Assembly (NCBI RefSeq): GCF_000725125.1
Contig: NZ_JFCB01000020.1
Coordinates: forward strand, 1 to 64,000
Source: Streptomyces toyocaensis
Lineage (GTDB): Bacteria > Actinomycetota > Actinomycetes > Streptomycetales > Streptomycetaceae
Reading direction: 5' to 3'
DNA: 64,000 nt
Shown here one piece after another: positions 18,101 to 25,164 of this stretch. Each line of letters begins with the position of its first letter. The stretch's first letter is position 1. The position numbers and the translations under genes are program-made. The notes under the pieces were generated by a model, which saw only the letters and a list, made by a program, of their open reading frames with translations, was not told the origin of the DNA and did no database searches.

Positions 18101-20160
18101 TGCAGAGCGCGGCCGCCGGTGGCGCGGCCGCCACCCGGCAGGGGTATGGACGTCTCACCGGCGTCGCGGCCGTACCAGTGCGGGAGCTTCTCGCCGCCGA
18201 GCGGGAACACCTCGGACGGGCGGGCCGACCAGTAGCCGTACTGCTTGCCGTCCTGGCGCCACATCACCAGCAGTTCGCCGTCCGCGTAGCGGAACGACGG
18301 CCGCTGCCAGGTGTCGAGCTGCACCGGCAGCCGCAGGTCGTGCTCCAGCAGGATGTCCTCGGGCCCCACGACGATCGCCTTGTGCCTTCGGGAGAGGATC
18401 AGCGCCGGCCACGCCTCCTCGACGGCGAGGGTGTCGTCGCGGTCGCGCCGGGTCTCCGCGTCCAGGCGCCGCAGCGCTTCGTCCAGGGCGGGCCAGCCCA
18501 GTTCGTCGAGGATGCCCGCGCGCAGGGTGCGGCGCAGCAGCGGCACGATGTCGAGGGCGGCGACGCGCGCGACGGCCTGCGGGCTGACGCGCGGGGCGAC
18601 CTCGCGGAACGGACGCAGCCGTTCGAGCGCGGCGCGCGCGGCGGGCAGGCCGGCCGCGGCGGTCAGTTCCCCGGCCGCGTCGTCCAGCCACTCGCGCAGC
18701 ACGTCGGTGAGCACCGGATGCCCGGCCAGTGCCTCCAGCGTCCCCGGGCCGGGCCGTCGGCTCTTCACGTCCCCCACGGCGCGGTACAGCAGGCGCCTCA
18801 GTCGCGGGTCGGCGGCGACGGCCGTCAGGTCGCGGCGTCCGGGCCGGGTCTCCTTCAGCCACTGGTGGACGAAGAGGAAGGCGTCCTGACCGGCCTCGGG
18901 CAGCTTGAGCGGTACGTCCTCGGCCCTGCACAGGTCCAGCAGGTCGAGGTCGGCGCCGGCGTGCCACCTGCCCGAGAAGAGATCGACGGGACGGCCGTCC
19001 GCGCGCAGGCGCGGAGCCATCCGCTCGACGAGCGCCAGGGTGGCGGGTGAGCGGCCGCTGACGGAGCCGCCGTGCTTGCGGTGCAGTGCCCAGCGGGTGA
19101 GCCAGTCCGCCGCGTCGACCGCGGCCCCGGCCCCATCGGTGAGCAGCAGGTCGGCGCCGGTTTCCGCGAGCAGCGCCAGCCAGAACTCGTCGTCGTCCGT
19201 GGAGCGGCCGAGACCGGCCGGCATGATCTCCAGTAGCCGGCCCCGTACGGCGGGCTGCCGCTCGGCGAGGACGACGAGCGTCGCCCGGTAGGCGTTCCAG
19301 AAGGACGCCGGGGCCCGTACCGCCGCCGGCGACGCCAGCAGGTCCGCGACCAGGGCGCACTCCTCGGTGACCCGGTCGAGACCGGCCGCCTTGATCAGGG
19401 AGCGCGCGTCCTGGGGCAGGGACGCGTAGGGCGGCATGCCGGCGGCGCAGCGCTCCACGGTCAGCTGCCGGAACTGCTCCCATGCCTCGGCCGGGGCGAG
19501 CCGCGCCGCGAGGGCCTTCACGTGTTCCTTGAGCGCCTTGACGGTCAGCGCCCCGGCGAAGGCGAACTCCAAGAAGACGGCCCGCTGCCGCTCCTCGTCC
19601 ACGGTCAGCGCGTGCACCCGCTCCGCGTCGCGGGCCTTGCCGAAGAAGGCCGCCGCATAGGTGGTGTTCTCGTGCTGCAGGAAGACGCGGGCGGCCTGCT
19701 CGTAGAAGGTGGGCAGGAAGTGCGGGACGGCCCGGCCGAGGCGCTCACCGAGCGCCTCGAAGCCCTCCTTGGCGGCGCCGGGGCGGGACTTGGCCTGCCG
19801 GGCGAGCCGCTCGACGTCCCTGACCAGCGCCAGCGCGTGGTGCCCGTTCGCCGGGTCGTTGACCAGTGCCCACGCGGGGAAGCCGAGGGTCTCCCGGCGC
19901 ACCTGCCCGACCTCACGGGTCTCCGGCTCCCGGACCAGTCCCAGGAAGTCCAGGGCGAGGTCCTCGGCCTCGCCGAGCGTGCCCGGCACCAGCCGTACCA
20001 CCTTCCGCCCGTCCAGCGCGGTGTGCGTGTACGTGCGGACGGTGAGGACGTCGGCGTCCTCCCGGCCCGTGGCGCCCGGGGGCAGCACGGCTCCGGCGTC
20101 GAGCAGCGCGGCCGAGGTGGTCTCGTCGAACGTGATCCCGTCGTACTCGTACGTCGTCAT
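15118..20160 (-). CDS. Very large uncharacterised protein of the MoxR/VWA/SWIM operon
   Basis: A 1680-residue protein beginning 'MTTYEYDGITFDETTSAALL'. I recognise no catalytic motif, Walker box, signal peptide or membrane segment. The first 600 residues look helical and repeat-like. The middle (about 700-850) has tryptophan/tyrosine-rich beta segments, including 'LPHWYGRDAGETSIPLPGGG'. A charged Ala/Glu linker lies at about 1000-1050, and the C-terminus is basic ('ATRKGRRR'). It sits where E. coli has the large DUF4132/WGR protein YehI. The preceding DUF4132 gene overlaps it by 4 bases (20157-20160), and its stop overlaps the MoxR start (15118-15121). It is likely a scaffold or substrate-recognition partner of the ATPase complex; this is inference. 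Confidence 0.8.
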   Translation of the reverse strand: MTTYEYDGITFDETTSAALLDAGAVLPPGATGREDADVLTVRTYTHTALDGRKVVRLVPGTLGEAEDLALDFLGLVREPETREVGQVRRETLGFPAWALVNDPANGHHALALVRDVERLARQAKSRPGAAKEGFEALGERLGRAVPHFLPTFYEQAARVFLQHENTTYAAAFFGKARDAERVHALTVDEERQRAVFLEFAFAGALTVKALKEHVKALAARLAPAEAWEQFRQLTVERCAAGMPPYASLPQDARSLIKAAGLDRVTEECALVADLLASPAAVRAPASFWNAYRATLVVLAERQPAVRGRLLEIMPAGLGRSTDDDEFWLALLAETGADLLLTDGAGAAVDAADWLTRWALHRKHGGSVSGRSPATLALVERMAPRLRADGRPVDLFSGRWHAGADLDLLDLCRAEDVPLKLPEAGQDAFLFVHQWLKETRPGRRDLTAVAADPRLRRLLYRAVGDVKSRRPGPGTLEALAGHPVLTDVLREWLDDAAGELTAAAGLPAARAALERLRPFREVAPRVSPQAVARVAALDIVPLLRRTLRAGILDELGWPALDEALRRLDAETRRDRDDTLAVEEAWPALILSRRHKAIVVGPEDILLEHDLRLPVQLDTWQRPSFRYADGELLVMWRQDGKQYGYWSARPSEVFPLGGEKLPHWYGRDAGETSIPLPGGGRATGGRALHAGDTVLPPARRILGDGTSYWRQGRQGPRQVWLEYDPATGTHGRASLPAFLRTGITDGAPLLQQHCMVLPLQPGLESSPFGTDGTVLGRWVRTEGEGDRARTTVGTPDGRTVTLPTPDGRIPGVPLGALRLPGGVAPVAVARYRQVTLYTGGDDARELGRVTPLEQGGEFAAGTRLVPPVDFWHALRPRDESASALLRALSDEQAGDLLRAGERALAERQAQAAAEAARAKADADAPTPSGSTNGTSAVPGAEEFLREAVTRTLPALTEPHLLTGVAALVHAVLRLAASVATFVTPPAERPRTERKRVEGMFADYSPEDGDDQTLREATAGLAEQHGWWGGGQRWSALRQIRAVNHVLSGRPADGTPLPDAARLAGPADGWHSDDFTVPGIGVLWPSFLDVLRPLAYRAASPTLTDAHRRALLLLFDAITEGPLAKPGGALRESVLSEPQGGPERVGQVLRREGRTVVVLGRQSVDHHAKRVNWLALDHDPAGVFGAVAHFTLERETAHPPVFPADALAAVTALIRDKGAATWQAEAAAALAAATHDGLGPVQAALLLAGKPAQLTDEVIAATSLKPRQKQLGDALLASLEPGDRLALIGALLPETPGDLWTAGPDTAAAGRVWTQRLDGVVRLPEDLAGDLSLAGLSTRSVEEVLNPRRTPWLSRTTVQRPDKDGNLVPADPRALPGRYDLTGAVSALAGLAYSLPYGHPLRAVLPDGLAALRRRVADPGLLLDLDLEWTEKGSSTAAELRKAYGLPAAGGADADGLTRLGEALVLRPWYGDQEAVLVRTGALTEADDPVFGLVEGLVGPGRGEGMRALRTILDDELARALAAGTDPEGLTGYAQDPSVSAPGLLAEAAATHGLGADAAALYLQLLALPDPTDRNCARWTGWKPARMKKARAELAATGLVVEAKRARAGRTLFLPCGWLDLKSPALPVEIWKKGLYPVPGRTRAVPLLPVPELFRRAWDRVRAGDVPAYEELTTRATRKGRRR

Positions 20161-21011
20161 GCCGCACGCTCCTCGTCCTCGATGTCGCGCCCGGCGTACA
20201 GCGCGGCCGCCATGCGCATGCCCTCCGACCAGGCCACGGGGCCGACCTGACCGAGCTTCAGCGCCCGGCCCGCGGGGTCGGTGAACACCAGCGGGCCGGT
20301 CTCCGTCTCCGCGTAGCCGTCGTAGTCGCCGACCCACACCCGGGCCTCGACGGCGCGGCCGTCCTCCAGTACGGAGCACACGGCGTGACCTCCGCGGACG
20401 CGGTATCCGAGTTGGGTCGCGCGGCCGTGCAGGAACCTCAGCTCCTTGAAGGCACCGCCCGCGTAGTCCTCGACGGAGCCCGCCTCGGCGTCGACGCCCG
20501 CGGGCCGGCGCCACACTTCACGGAAGAGCTGCTGGGCGCGCTGCTCGATGCCTATCTCCACGGCGAACTCGCGCAGCTCCTCGAGTTCGTCGAGGAGCAC
20601 CGGGTGCGGCAGGCGGACCAGACCCGGCGTGAGCCGGACGGTGTCGCCGTCGAGGTCCACCAGGCCGAGGCCGCGCTCGGGGTCGGCGTCCCGCAGGAAC
20701 CCGGCGACCGCACCGTCCGTCCCCGTGACCACCACGTCGCGCAGGGCGGCCTGCCAGGCCGGGTCCGGCCACACCCGCGCCAGGACCGCGAACGGCACCG
20801 GGAGCGAGCGCACCATCCACCGCTCCACGTCGGCGAGGCACTGCCGTTCGTGCCGTTCCAGCCACTCGACGAGCTGGCGCAGCCCCACCACCGCCGGGTC
20901 GTCCGCGATCTTGGACGGCACGGATTTCAGCCGTCGCCCGGCCGCGTTGCGGCACACCACCTTGCCGTCGTCGAGGGCGACTTCGTAGCCGCCGGCCGAC
21001 ACCCACCCCAT
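20157..21011 (-). CDS. DUF4132 domain protein (MolR/YehI-like), first gene of the operon
   Basis: A 284-residue protein whose sequence 'GRRLKSVPSKIADDPAVVGL', followed by 'RQLVEWLERHERQCLADVERW', is the DUF4132 pattern that in E. coli YehI/MolR lies at the C-terminus of a much larger WGR-containing protein. Here it is stand-alone and no WGR domain is seen. The later part ('LGYRVRGGHAVCSVLEDG', 'FTDPAGRALKLGQVGPVAW') also fits the family. ATG 21011 follows GGGGAGG by about 5 bases. It leads the operon, with the 1680-residue gene overlapping its stop. Biochemical function is unknown. Confidence 0.82.
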   Translation of the reverse strand: MGWVSAGGYEVALDDGKVVCRNAAGRRLKSVPSKIADDPAVVGLRQLVEWLERHERQCLADVERWMVRSLPVPFAVLARVWPDPAWQAALRDVVVTGTDGAVAGFLRDADPERGLGLVDLDGDTVRLTPGLVRLPHPVLLDELEELREFAVEIGIEQRAQQLFREVWRRPAGVDAEAGSVEDYAGGAFKELRFLHGRATQLGYRVRGGHAVCSVLEDGRAVEARVWVGDYDGYAETETGPLVFTDPAGRALKLGQVGPVAWSEGMRMAAALYAGRDIEDEERAA

Positions 21012-21229
21012 GCGGGCCTCCCCATCCACAATGATCAAGTGACCGGAACTGTAGAGCAGGGTTCTGACAACGGGTTCCGGCCCGGTGGACGCAGGTGGCG
21101 GGACGTCGTCACTCCGCGGACGGGGCGGGGCCATCAGGGTGGTCACCTGCCGTGTCGGGCGGCCGTCGCGTGGCGTGCTGGCCATGCTGGGTCGGAGCAG
21201 GCCCCCTTCCGAGCGACAAGGAGCACGGG

Positions 21230-21445
21230 ATGTCCACGGACCCGGTCGGACGATTCCTGACGGCTTTGGACCCGGACCACCGCGAGGCCGTGGGCGCCAG
21301 GCCGCGCGAGGAACAGGAGCGGCTCGCGGCCGCCTGGGAGCGGGAGCTGGAAACGGACACCGAGCTCGACTCGCTCGACGAGCTGTCCCCGCAGGCGGCC
21401 GAGGCCGAGGCGGCCCGCCGAGTCCTCGGCCGCGAAGCGGGTTAG
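21230..21445 (+). CDS. Small acidic hypothetical protein
   Basis: A 71-residue highly charged protein, 'MSTDPVGRFLTALDPDHREA' then a Glu/Arg-rich helix ending 'AARRVLGREAG'. An AAGGAG site lies 7 bases before the ATG. It is divergent from the DUF4132 operon and convergent with the monooxygenase gene. It probably forms one long helical hairpin. I do not recognise the family. Confidence 0.6.
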   Translation: MSTDPVGRFLTALDPDHREAVGARPREEQERLAAAWERELETDTELDSLDELSPQAAEAEAARRVLGREAG

Positions 21446-21459
21446 GCCTGTCGTTCGGA

Positions 21460-22980
21460 TCAGCCCGGCCGTGAGGTGCTGCGCTTCTCCGCCGCCCCGG
21501 CCCCGCGACACCCGGGTGATCCGGCCGGGAGGGCCTGACCCAGATGCCGGGCCACCGCCTCCTCGATCCCCGCCGCGTCCGCGCCCTCCGCCGCCCACGC
21601 CACATATCCGTCGGGCCGTACCAGGACGGCCGTCCGGCGGTCGCCCGCCCAGCGCTCCACGGTCAGCCAGCCCTCACGGACACCGGGGCCCTCGTACGTC
21701 CCGGGCGTGATCAGCACGAACCGGCCGCCTCGCAGCGCCTCGTAGAGCCGTCCGTGCTTCAGGGCGACGTCGGGGACGCGGGTGCCGGTGAGGCGGTGGG
21801 CGCCGCGGGGGGCGGGGTAGGCGTAGCCGATGCCGGTGATCTGTCCCAGGGCCTTGCGCTGGACGGGCGGGGCCATGTCGACGAACGCGGAGACGAGGGC
21901 GCGGGCGGCACGCAGCAGCGGATTGCGCGCGCGGGCCAGCCGGACCAGTCCGCCACTACTGCGCAACACCGCCCTGCCGACCGGGTGGCGCTCGGCCTCG
22001 TAGCTGTCGAGGAGTCCTTCGGGCGCCCGGTCGTGGACGGCCGCGGCCAGCTTCCAGCTCAGGTTGGCGGCGTCCTGGAGGCCGGTGTTCATGCCCTGCC
22101 CGCCGGCCGGGGAGTGGATGTGCGCGGCGTCCCCGGCGAGGAAGACCCGCCCGACCCGGTAGTGGGGTGCCTGGCGCTCGTCACTGTGGAAACGGGAGAG
22201 CCAGCGGGCCTCGTGCATGCCGTAGTCGGTGCCCAGGGCACGACGGGTGATCTCCTTGACCTCCTCGAGGTCGAGCGGGGCGTCGTCGGAGACCTCGTTG
22301 CGGCGGTTCCAGCCCATGACCCGGTACCAGCCGTCGCCGAAGGAGGCGATCATCGCGAAGGCGTCGTCGCGACCGTTGACGGTGAGGACGCCCCCGGGCT
22401 TCTCGGCCAGCCGGACGTCGGCCAGGATCAGCGACTTGATGACGGAGACACCGGGGAAGTCCAGGCCGATCGCCTCCCGCACGGCGCTCCGGTGACCGTC
22501 GGCACCGACGACGTAGGCCGCCCGCCGGGTGACGACCGCCCCGTCGACTCCGCGCATGTCCAGGTCGACCCCGTCGTCGTCCTGCCGCAGCCCCACGACC
22601 TCGTTGTCGTACGCGAACTCGACGCCGGCGTCGCGGGCACGCCGTTCCAGGAGCCGCTCCACCTCGTACTGCGGGGTGATGAGCAGGAACGGGAAGCGCG
22701 AGGGCAGCGTGCTCAGATCGAGGGAGAGGCGGCGGAAGAGCCGCAGGCCGGTGATGGTCTCGCCGGTGGTGAGGAGTTCGTCGGCGAGGCCGCGGGCGTC
22801 GAGCTGCTCCAGGGTGCGGGCGTGCACCCCGAAGGCGCGGGAGAGGTTGCTGATCCTGCGCGGCCGCTTCTCGACGAGCATCACGGTGACGCCGGCTGCG
22901 GCGAGGTCACCGGCGAGGAGGAGGCCGGTGGGGCCGGAGCCGACGACGATCACGGTGCGGTGGGCGGCGGTGCCGTTCAT
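21460..22980 (-). CDS. FAD-dependent aromatic monooxygenase (PheA/TfdB/RdmE type)
   Basis: A 506-residue group A flavoprotein hydroxylase. FAD motifs in order: 'VIVVGSGPTGLLLAGDLAAA' (N-terminal dinucleotide fold), 'VVGADGHRSAVREAIGLDF' (middle DG motif) and 'VFLAGDAAHIHSPAGGQGMN' (GD motif). The C-terminus is thioredoxin-like, as in phenol hydroxylase relatives. It uses NAD(P)H and O2 to hydroxylate or oxidise an aromatic or polyketide; rifampicin-type monooxygenases are in the same superfamily. It is divergent from a TetR gene across an array of CAACA-NN-TGTTG-type sites, so it is probably induced by its substrate through that repressor. Confidence 0.9.
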   Translation of the reverse strand: MNGTAAHRTVIVVGSGPTGLLLAGDLAAAGVTVMLVEKRPRRISNLSRAFGVHARTLEQLDARGLADELLTTGETITGLRLFRRLSLDLSTLPSRFPFLLITPQYEVERLLERRARDAGVEFAYDNEVVGLRQDDDGVDLDMRGVDGAVVTRRAAYVVGADGHRSAVREAIGLDFPGVSVIKSLILADVRLAEKPGGVLTVNGRDDAFAMIASFGDGWYRVMGWNRRNEVSDDAPLDLEEVKEITRRALGTDYGMHEARWLSRFHSDERQAPHYRVGRVFLAGDAAHIHSPAGGQGMNTGLQDAANLSWKLAAAVHDRAPEGLLDSYEAERHPVGRAVLRSSGGLVRLARARNPLLRAARALVSAFVDMAPPVQRKALGQITGIGYAYPAPRGAHRLTGTRVPDVALKHGRLYEALRGGRFVLITPGTYEGPGVREGWLTVERWAGDRRTAVLVRPDGYVAWAAEGADAAGIEEAVARHLGQALPAGSPGCRGAGAAEKRSTSRPG

Positions 22981-23020
22981 GGGGCCTCCTGGTGCCGACG
23001 CTTGCTTGCCATCGCCTTTG

Positions 23021-23117
23021 CCAACAAATGTTGGCCAACGCTCGTTGACGACGGTAGCGAGGTGGGGAGAAGGATGTCAACAAGTGTTGGCAAACGATTG
23101 TTGGTGAACACTTGTTG
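23021..23117. promoter_or_regulatory. Array of repeated inverted repeats, probable TetR operators
   Basis: Four related dyads lie between the divergent monooxygenase and TetR genes: CCAACA-AA-TGTTGG (23021-23034), CAACG-CT-CGTTG (23036-23047), CAACA-AG-TGTTG (23078-23089) and AACA-CT-TGTT (23107-23116). Further degenerate copies follow up to the TetR start (around 23091-23103 and 23121-23132). All are 12-14 bases with a 2-base centre. They look like multiple binding sites for the adjacent TetR protein, controlling both promoters. Confidence 0.7.
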
Positions 23118-23147
23118 ACCCACGCCCGTTGGCTTACGCTCGTCGAC

Positions 23148-23747
23148 GTGAACGGCAGCCACAGCACCTCCACGGTTCCCGGCTCCGGCGCCCCCCGCCG
23201 CTCCGACGCTACGCGCGGCGCGATCCTCGCGGCGGCCCGCGAGCGCTTCGCGACCGACGGCTACGAGCGAGCCACCATCCGCGCCATCGCCAAGGACGCG
23301 AACATCGATCCGTCGATGGTCATGCGGTACTACCGCAACAAGGAGGGCCTCTTCGCGGCGGCCGTCGCCATCGACCTGCGGCTGCCGGACGTGAGCGGGG
23401 CGGACCGCCGGCAGGACGCGGGACGGATCCTCGTCGAGCACTTCCTCGACATGTGGGAGGACAACGAGGTCCTCACCGCCCTGCTGCGGGTCGGCGTGAC
23501 CAACCAGGCCGGGGCGGAGCGCATGCAGGGCATCCTGCGGGACCAGCTACTGCCGGTCGCCCGGCAGGTGTGCCCCGACCCCGAGCAGGTCCCGGCACGG
23601 GCGGCACTCATGGCGTCGCAGCTGCTGGGGCTGGCGCTCACGCGGTACGTGCTGCGGATGCCGCCCGCGGTGGGGCTGGCGCGGGCGGAGATCTCGGCAT
23701 GGCTGGCACCGACGATCCAGCGGTACCTGACCGCGCCGAGCCCCTGA
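23148..23747 (+). CDS. TetR family transcriptional regulator
   Basis: A 199-residue repressor with a normal TetR helix-turn-helix: 'RGAILAAARERFATDGYERA', 'TIRAIAKDANIDPSMVMRYY', 'RNKEGLFAAAV'. The C-terminal ligand domain is of the type annotated in many actinobacterial TetRs. The GTG at 23148 is preferred because the residues upstream overlap the operator array and look non-coding. It is divergent from the FAD monooxygenase and is its likely repressor. The inducer may be the monooxygenase substrate; this is inferred from layout. Confidence 0.88.
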   Translation: MNGSHSTSTVPGSGAPRRSDATRGAILAAARERFATDGYERATIRAIAKDANIDPSMVMRYYRNKEGLFAAAVAIDLRLPDVSGADRRQDAGRILVEHFLDMWEDNEVLTALLRVGVTNQAGAERMQGILRDQLLPVARQVCPDPEQVPARAALMASQLLGLALTRYVLRMPPAVGLARAEISAWLAPTIQRYLTAPSP

Positions 23748-24080
23748 GAGGCGCCGAGCACTCCTGTCCGCCGCGGTTGCGGACGCAGTCGCATCCGCCG
23801 GGGCCGGGACGCGGAGAACGCGGTCTGGTCGCTTCGACCGGCGGCCGGGTCCCGGTCGAGCGCCGAACGCGCTCCGGTCAACGGCACGATGCACGCGCCC
23901 CTCGCGGGCGTCCACCTGCCAGTCGGCTGGGCCGGCGTCGTGATCGCCCACGACCTTCGCCGGCCGCCGGGGAACGGAGCAGCTCCGGGACCGGACGCCG
24001 GGAGTCCGTCACGCGGTGCACGGAGCATGACTGCGGGGCGGCCGGGCTGCCCGTCCGCGTCCTCCGGCCCGGCGGTCGGT
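23748..24080. other. Gap between convergent genes
   Basis: About 330 bases between the TetR gene and the DUF998 gene, which converge. Several frames stay open because of the GC content, but none has a start, ribosome site or recognisable motif. I see no strong hairpin terminator either. Confidence 0.3.
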
Positions 24081-24692
24081 TCACGCTTCGTCCGGACAGG
24101 CGTCGGGCGGCGACCGGCGGTGGCGGAGGCACGAGGTGACGACCACGAAGGGCCAGAAGGACTGAAGGGCCGTCACCAGGCGTTCCGCCACGCCGGCCAC
24201 GCCCTGGCGGTGCAACTCGAGCATGAACCAGGCCGCACCGACGGCCATCACGGTGGTCGCCGCCGAAGCGGGCACGGGCCGCAGGGCCCACGGAGCGCCA
24301 TCGCTGCCGTCGGCGGCCAGAAGCGGCCACAGGGCCAGGAACGCGAATCCCACCGCGGCCACCGAACCGTGACGCAGGGAGCCTCCGCTGCCCGGTGCCG
24401 GAATCAGCGCCACCAGCACAGCCGCCACTCCCCCGCCGGCCAGCGCCACGCGCCCGGCCGCCGCCGCGGCCCGCAACCCCCAGGCGGTGAGCAGGTGACA
24501 CACGCCCAGCGCGAGAAACGCCCCGTTCATCACCCATGATCCCGAGGCCCCGTAGGCCGCCAGGACGCTGATCGTCTGAGTGACGGGGTCGTAGCCGGGC
24601 CCTTCCAGTGACGCCGCGATCATCCATCCCGCGATCAGCAGTACGGGCGCACACCCGGACGAGAACAGGACCCATCGGGGAACGAGCAACAT
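24081..24692 (-). CDS. DUF998 family membrane protein
   Basis: A 203-residue integral membrane protein with about six hydrophobic helices. The family signature is near the N-terminus: 'GWMIAASLEGPGYDPVTQTI' followed by 'SVLAAYGASGSWVMNG'. I chose the ATG at 24692 because it places the first helix ('WVLFSSGCAPVLLIAGWMI') directly at the N-terminus; an earlier start at 24878 would add unlikely sequence. DUF998 proteins are of unknown function. It stands alone, with no operon partner. Confidence 0.8.
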   Translation of the reverse strand: MLLVPRWVLFSSGCAPVLLIAGWMIAASLEGPGYDPVTQTISVLAAYGASGSWVMNGAFLALGVCHLLTAWGLRAAAAAGRVALAGGGVAAVLVALIPAPGSGGSLRHGSVAAVGFAFLALWPLLAADGSDGAPWALRPVPASAATTVMAVGAAWFMLELHRQGVAGVAERLVTALQSFWPFVVVTSCLRHRRSPPDACPDEA

Positions 24693-25105
24693 CGAAGAAC
24701 CATAGAACGCCCTGTTCACCGGTAGATCGGTTGAACACACATGAGCCATGACATATCCGGAAATCAGCCCTATGGGACGCGAACCAGCGGTCCTCCGTGA
24801 TGTCACGGCAGTGGTGAGCAAGTCGCCGACGCCCAGCAGCGGCAGGAACGCCGCTCCCACCGTCACGAGCCCGTACACGATGTGCCCGCGGCCCGGACAG
24901 GTTCCGCTTCACCGAGGCGTTCCGCCTCAGTCGACCCGACAGCGCGGCCAGGGCCGAGACGGCGAACTTCACCGGTTCCCCCCGGCGATGCCGCCATACG
25001 GACGGCTCTGCGGTCGCTGCCGCCGCCGGAGCATGCCGGGGCGGCGGGCCGCTGACGGAGTGACCGCGGCAGGAAGGCCCGGGTGCCCCTGTGCGGATGC
25101 GGGGT
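24693..25105. other. Gap with possible membrane-protein debris
   Basis: About 410 bases upstream of the DUF998 gene. The minus strand has two short coding-like pieces in different frames, 'KFAVSALAALSGRLRRNAS' (about 24910-24970) and 'VYGLVTVGAAFLPLLGVGDL' (about 24810-24880). Together they suggest a frameshifted remnant of a membrane protein. No intact gene is seen. The DUF998 promoter should lie near 24700-24770. Confidence 0.3.
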
Positions 25106-25136
25106 GCCCCGGCACACGGCGACCGTGTACCGGGGC
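25106..25136 (-). terminator. Hairpin terminator after the metal P-type ATPase
   Basis: Two 14-base arms separated by 3 bases. In RNA from the minus strand every position pairs, one as a G-U wobble; in plus-strand RNA that position is a C-A mismatch. It lies about 29 bases beyond the ATPase stop codon, so it most likely ends that transcript. No U-run follows, as is usual in Streptomyces. Confidence 0.65.
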
Positions 25137-25164
25137 GACCGGCGGACAGGCGTCCTGCGACGAC

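Noticed and set aside
8443..21011. Calling the MoxR/VWA/SWIM cluster a defence system outright
   Set aside because: It lacks a recognisable nuclease, toxin or nucleotide-sensing effector, and the E. coli counterpart is unassigned; defence remains only one hypothesis.
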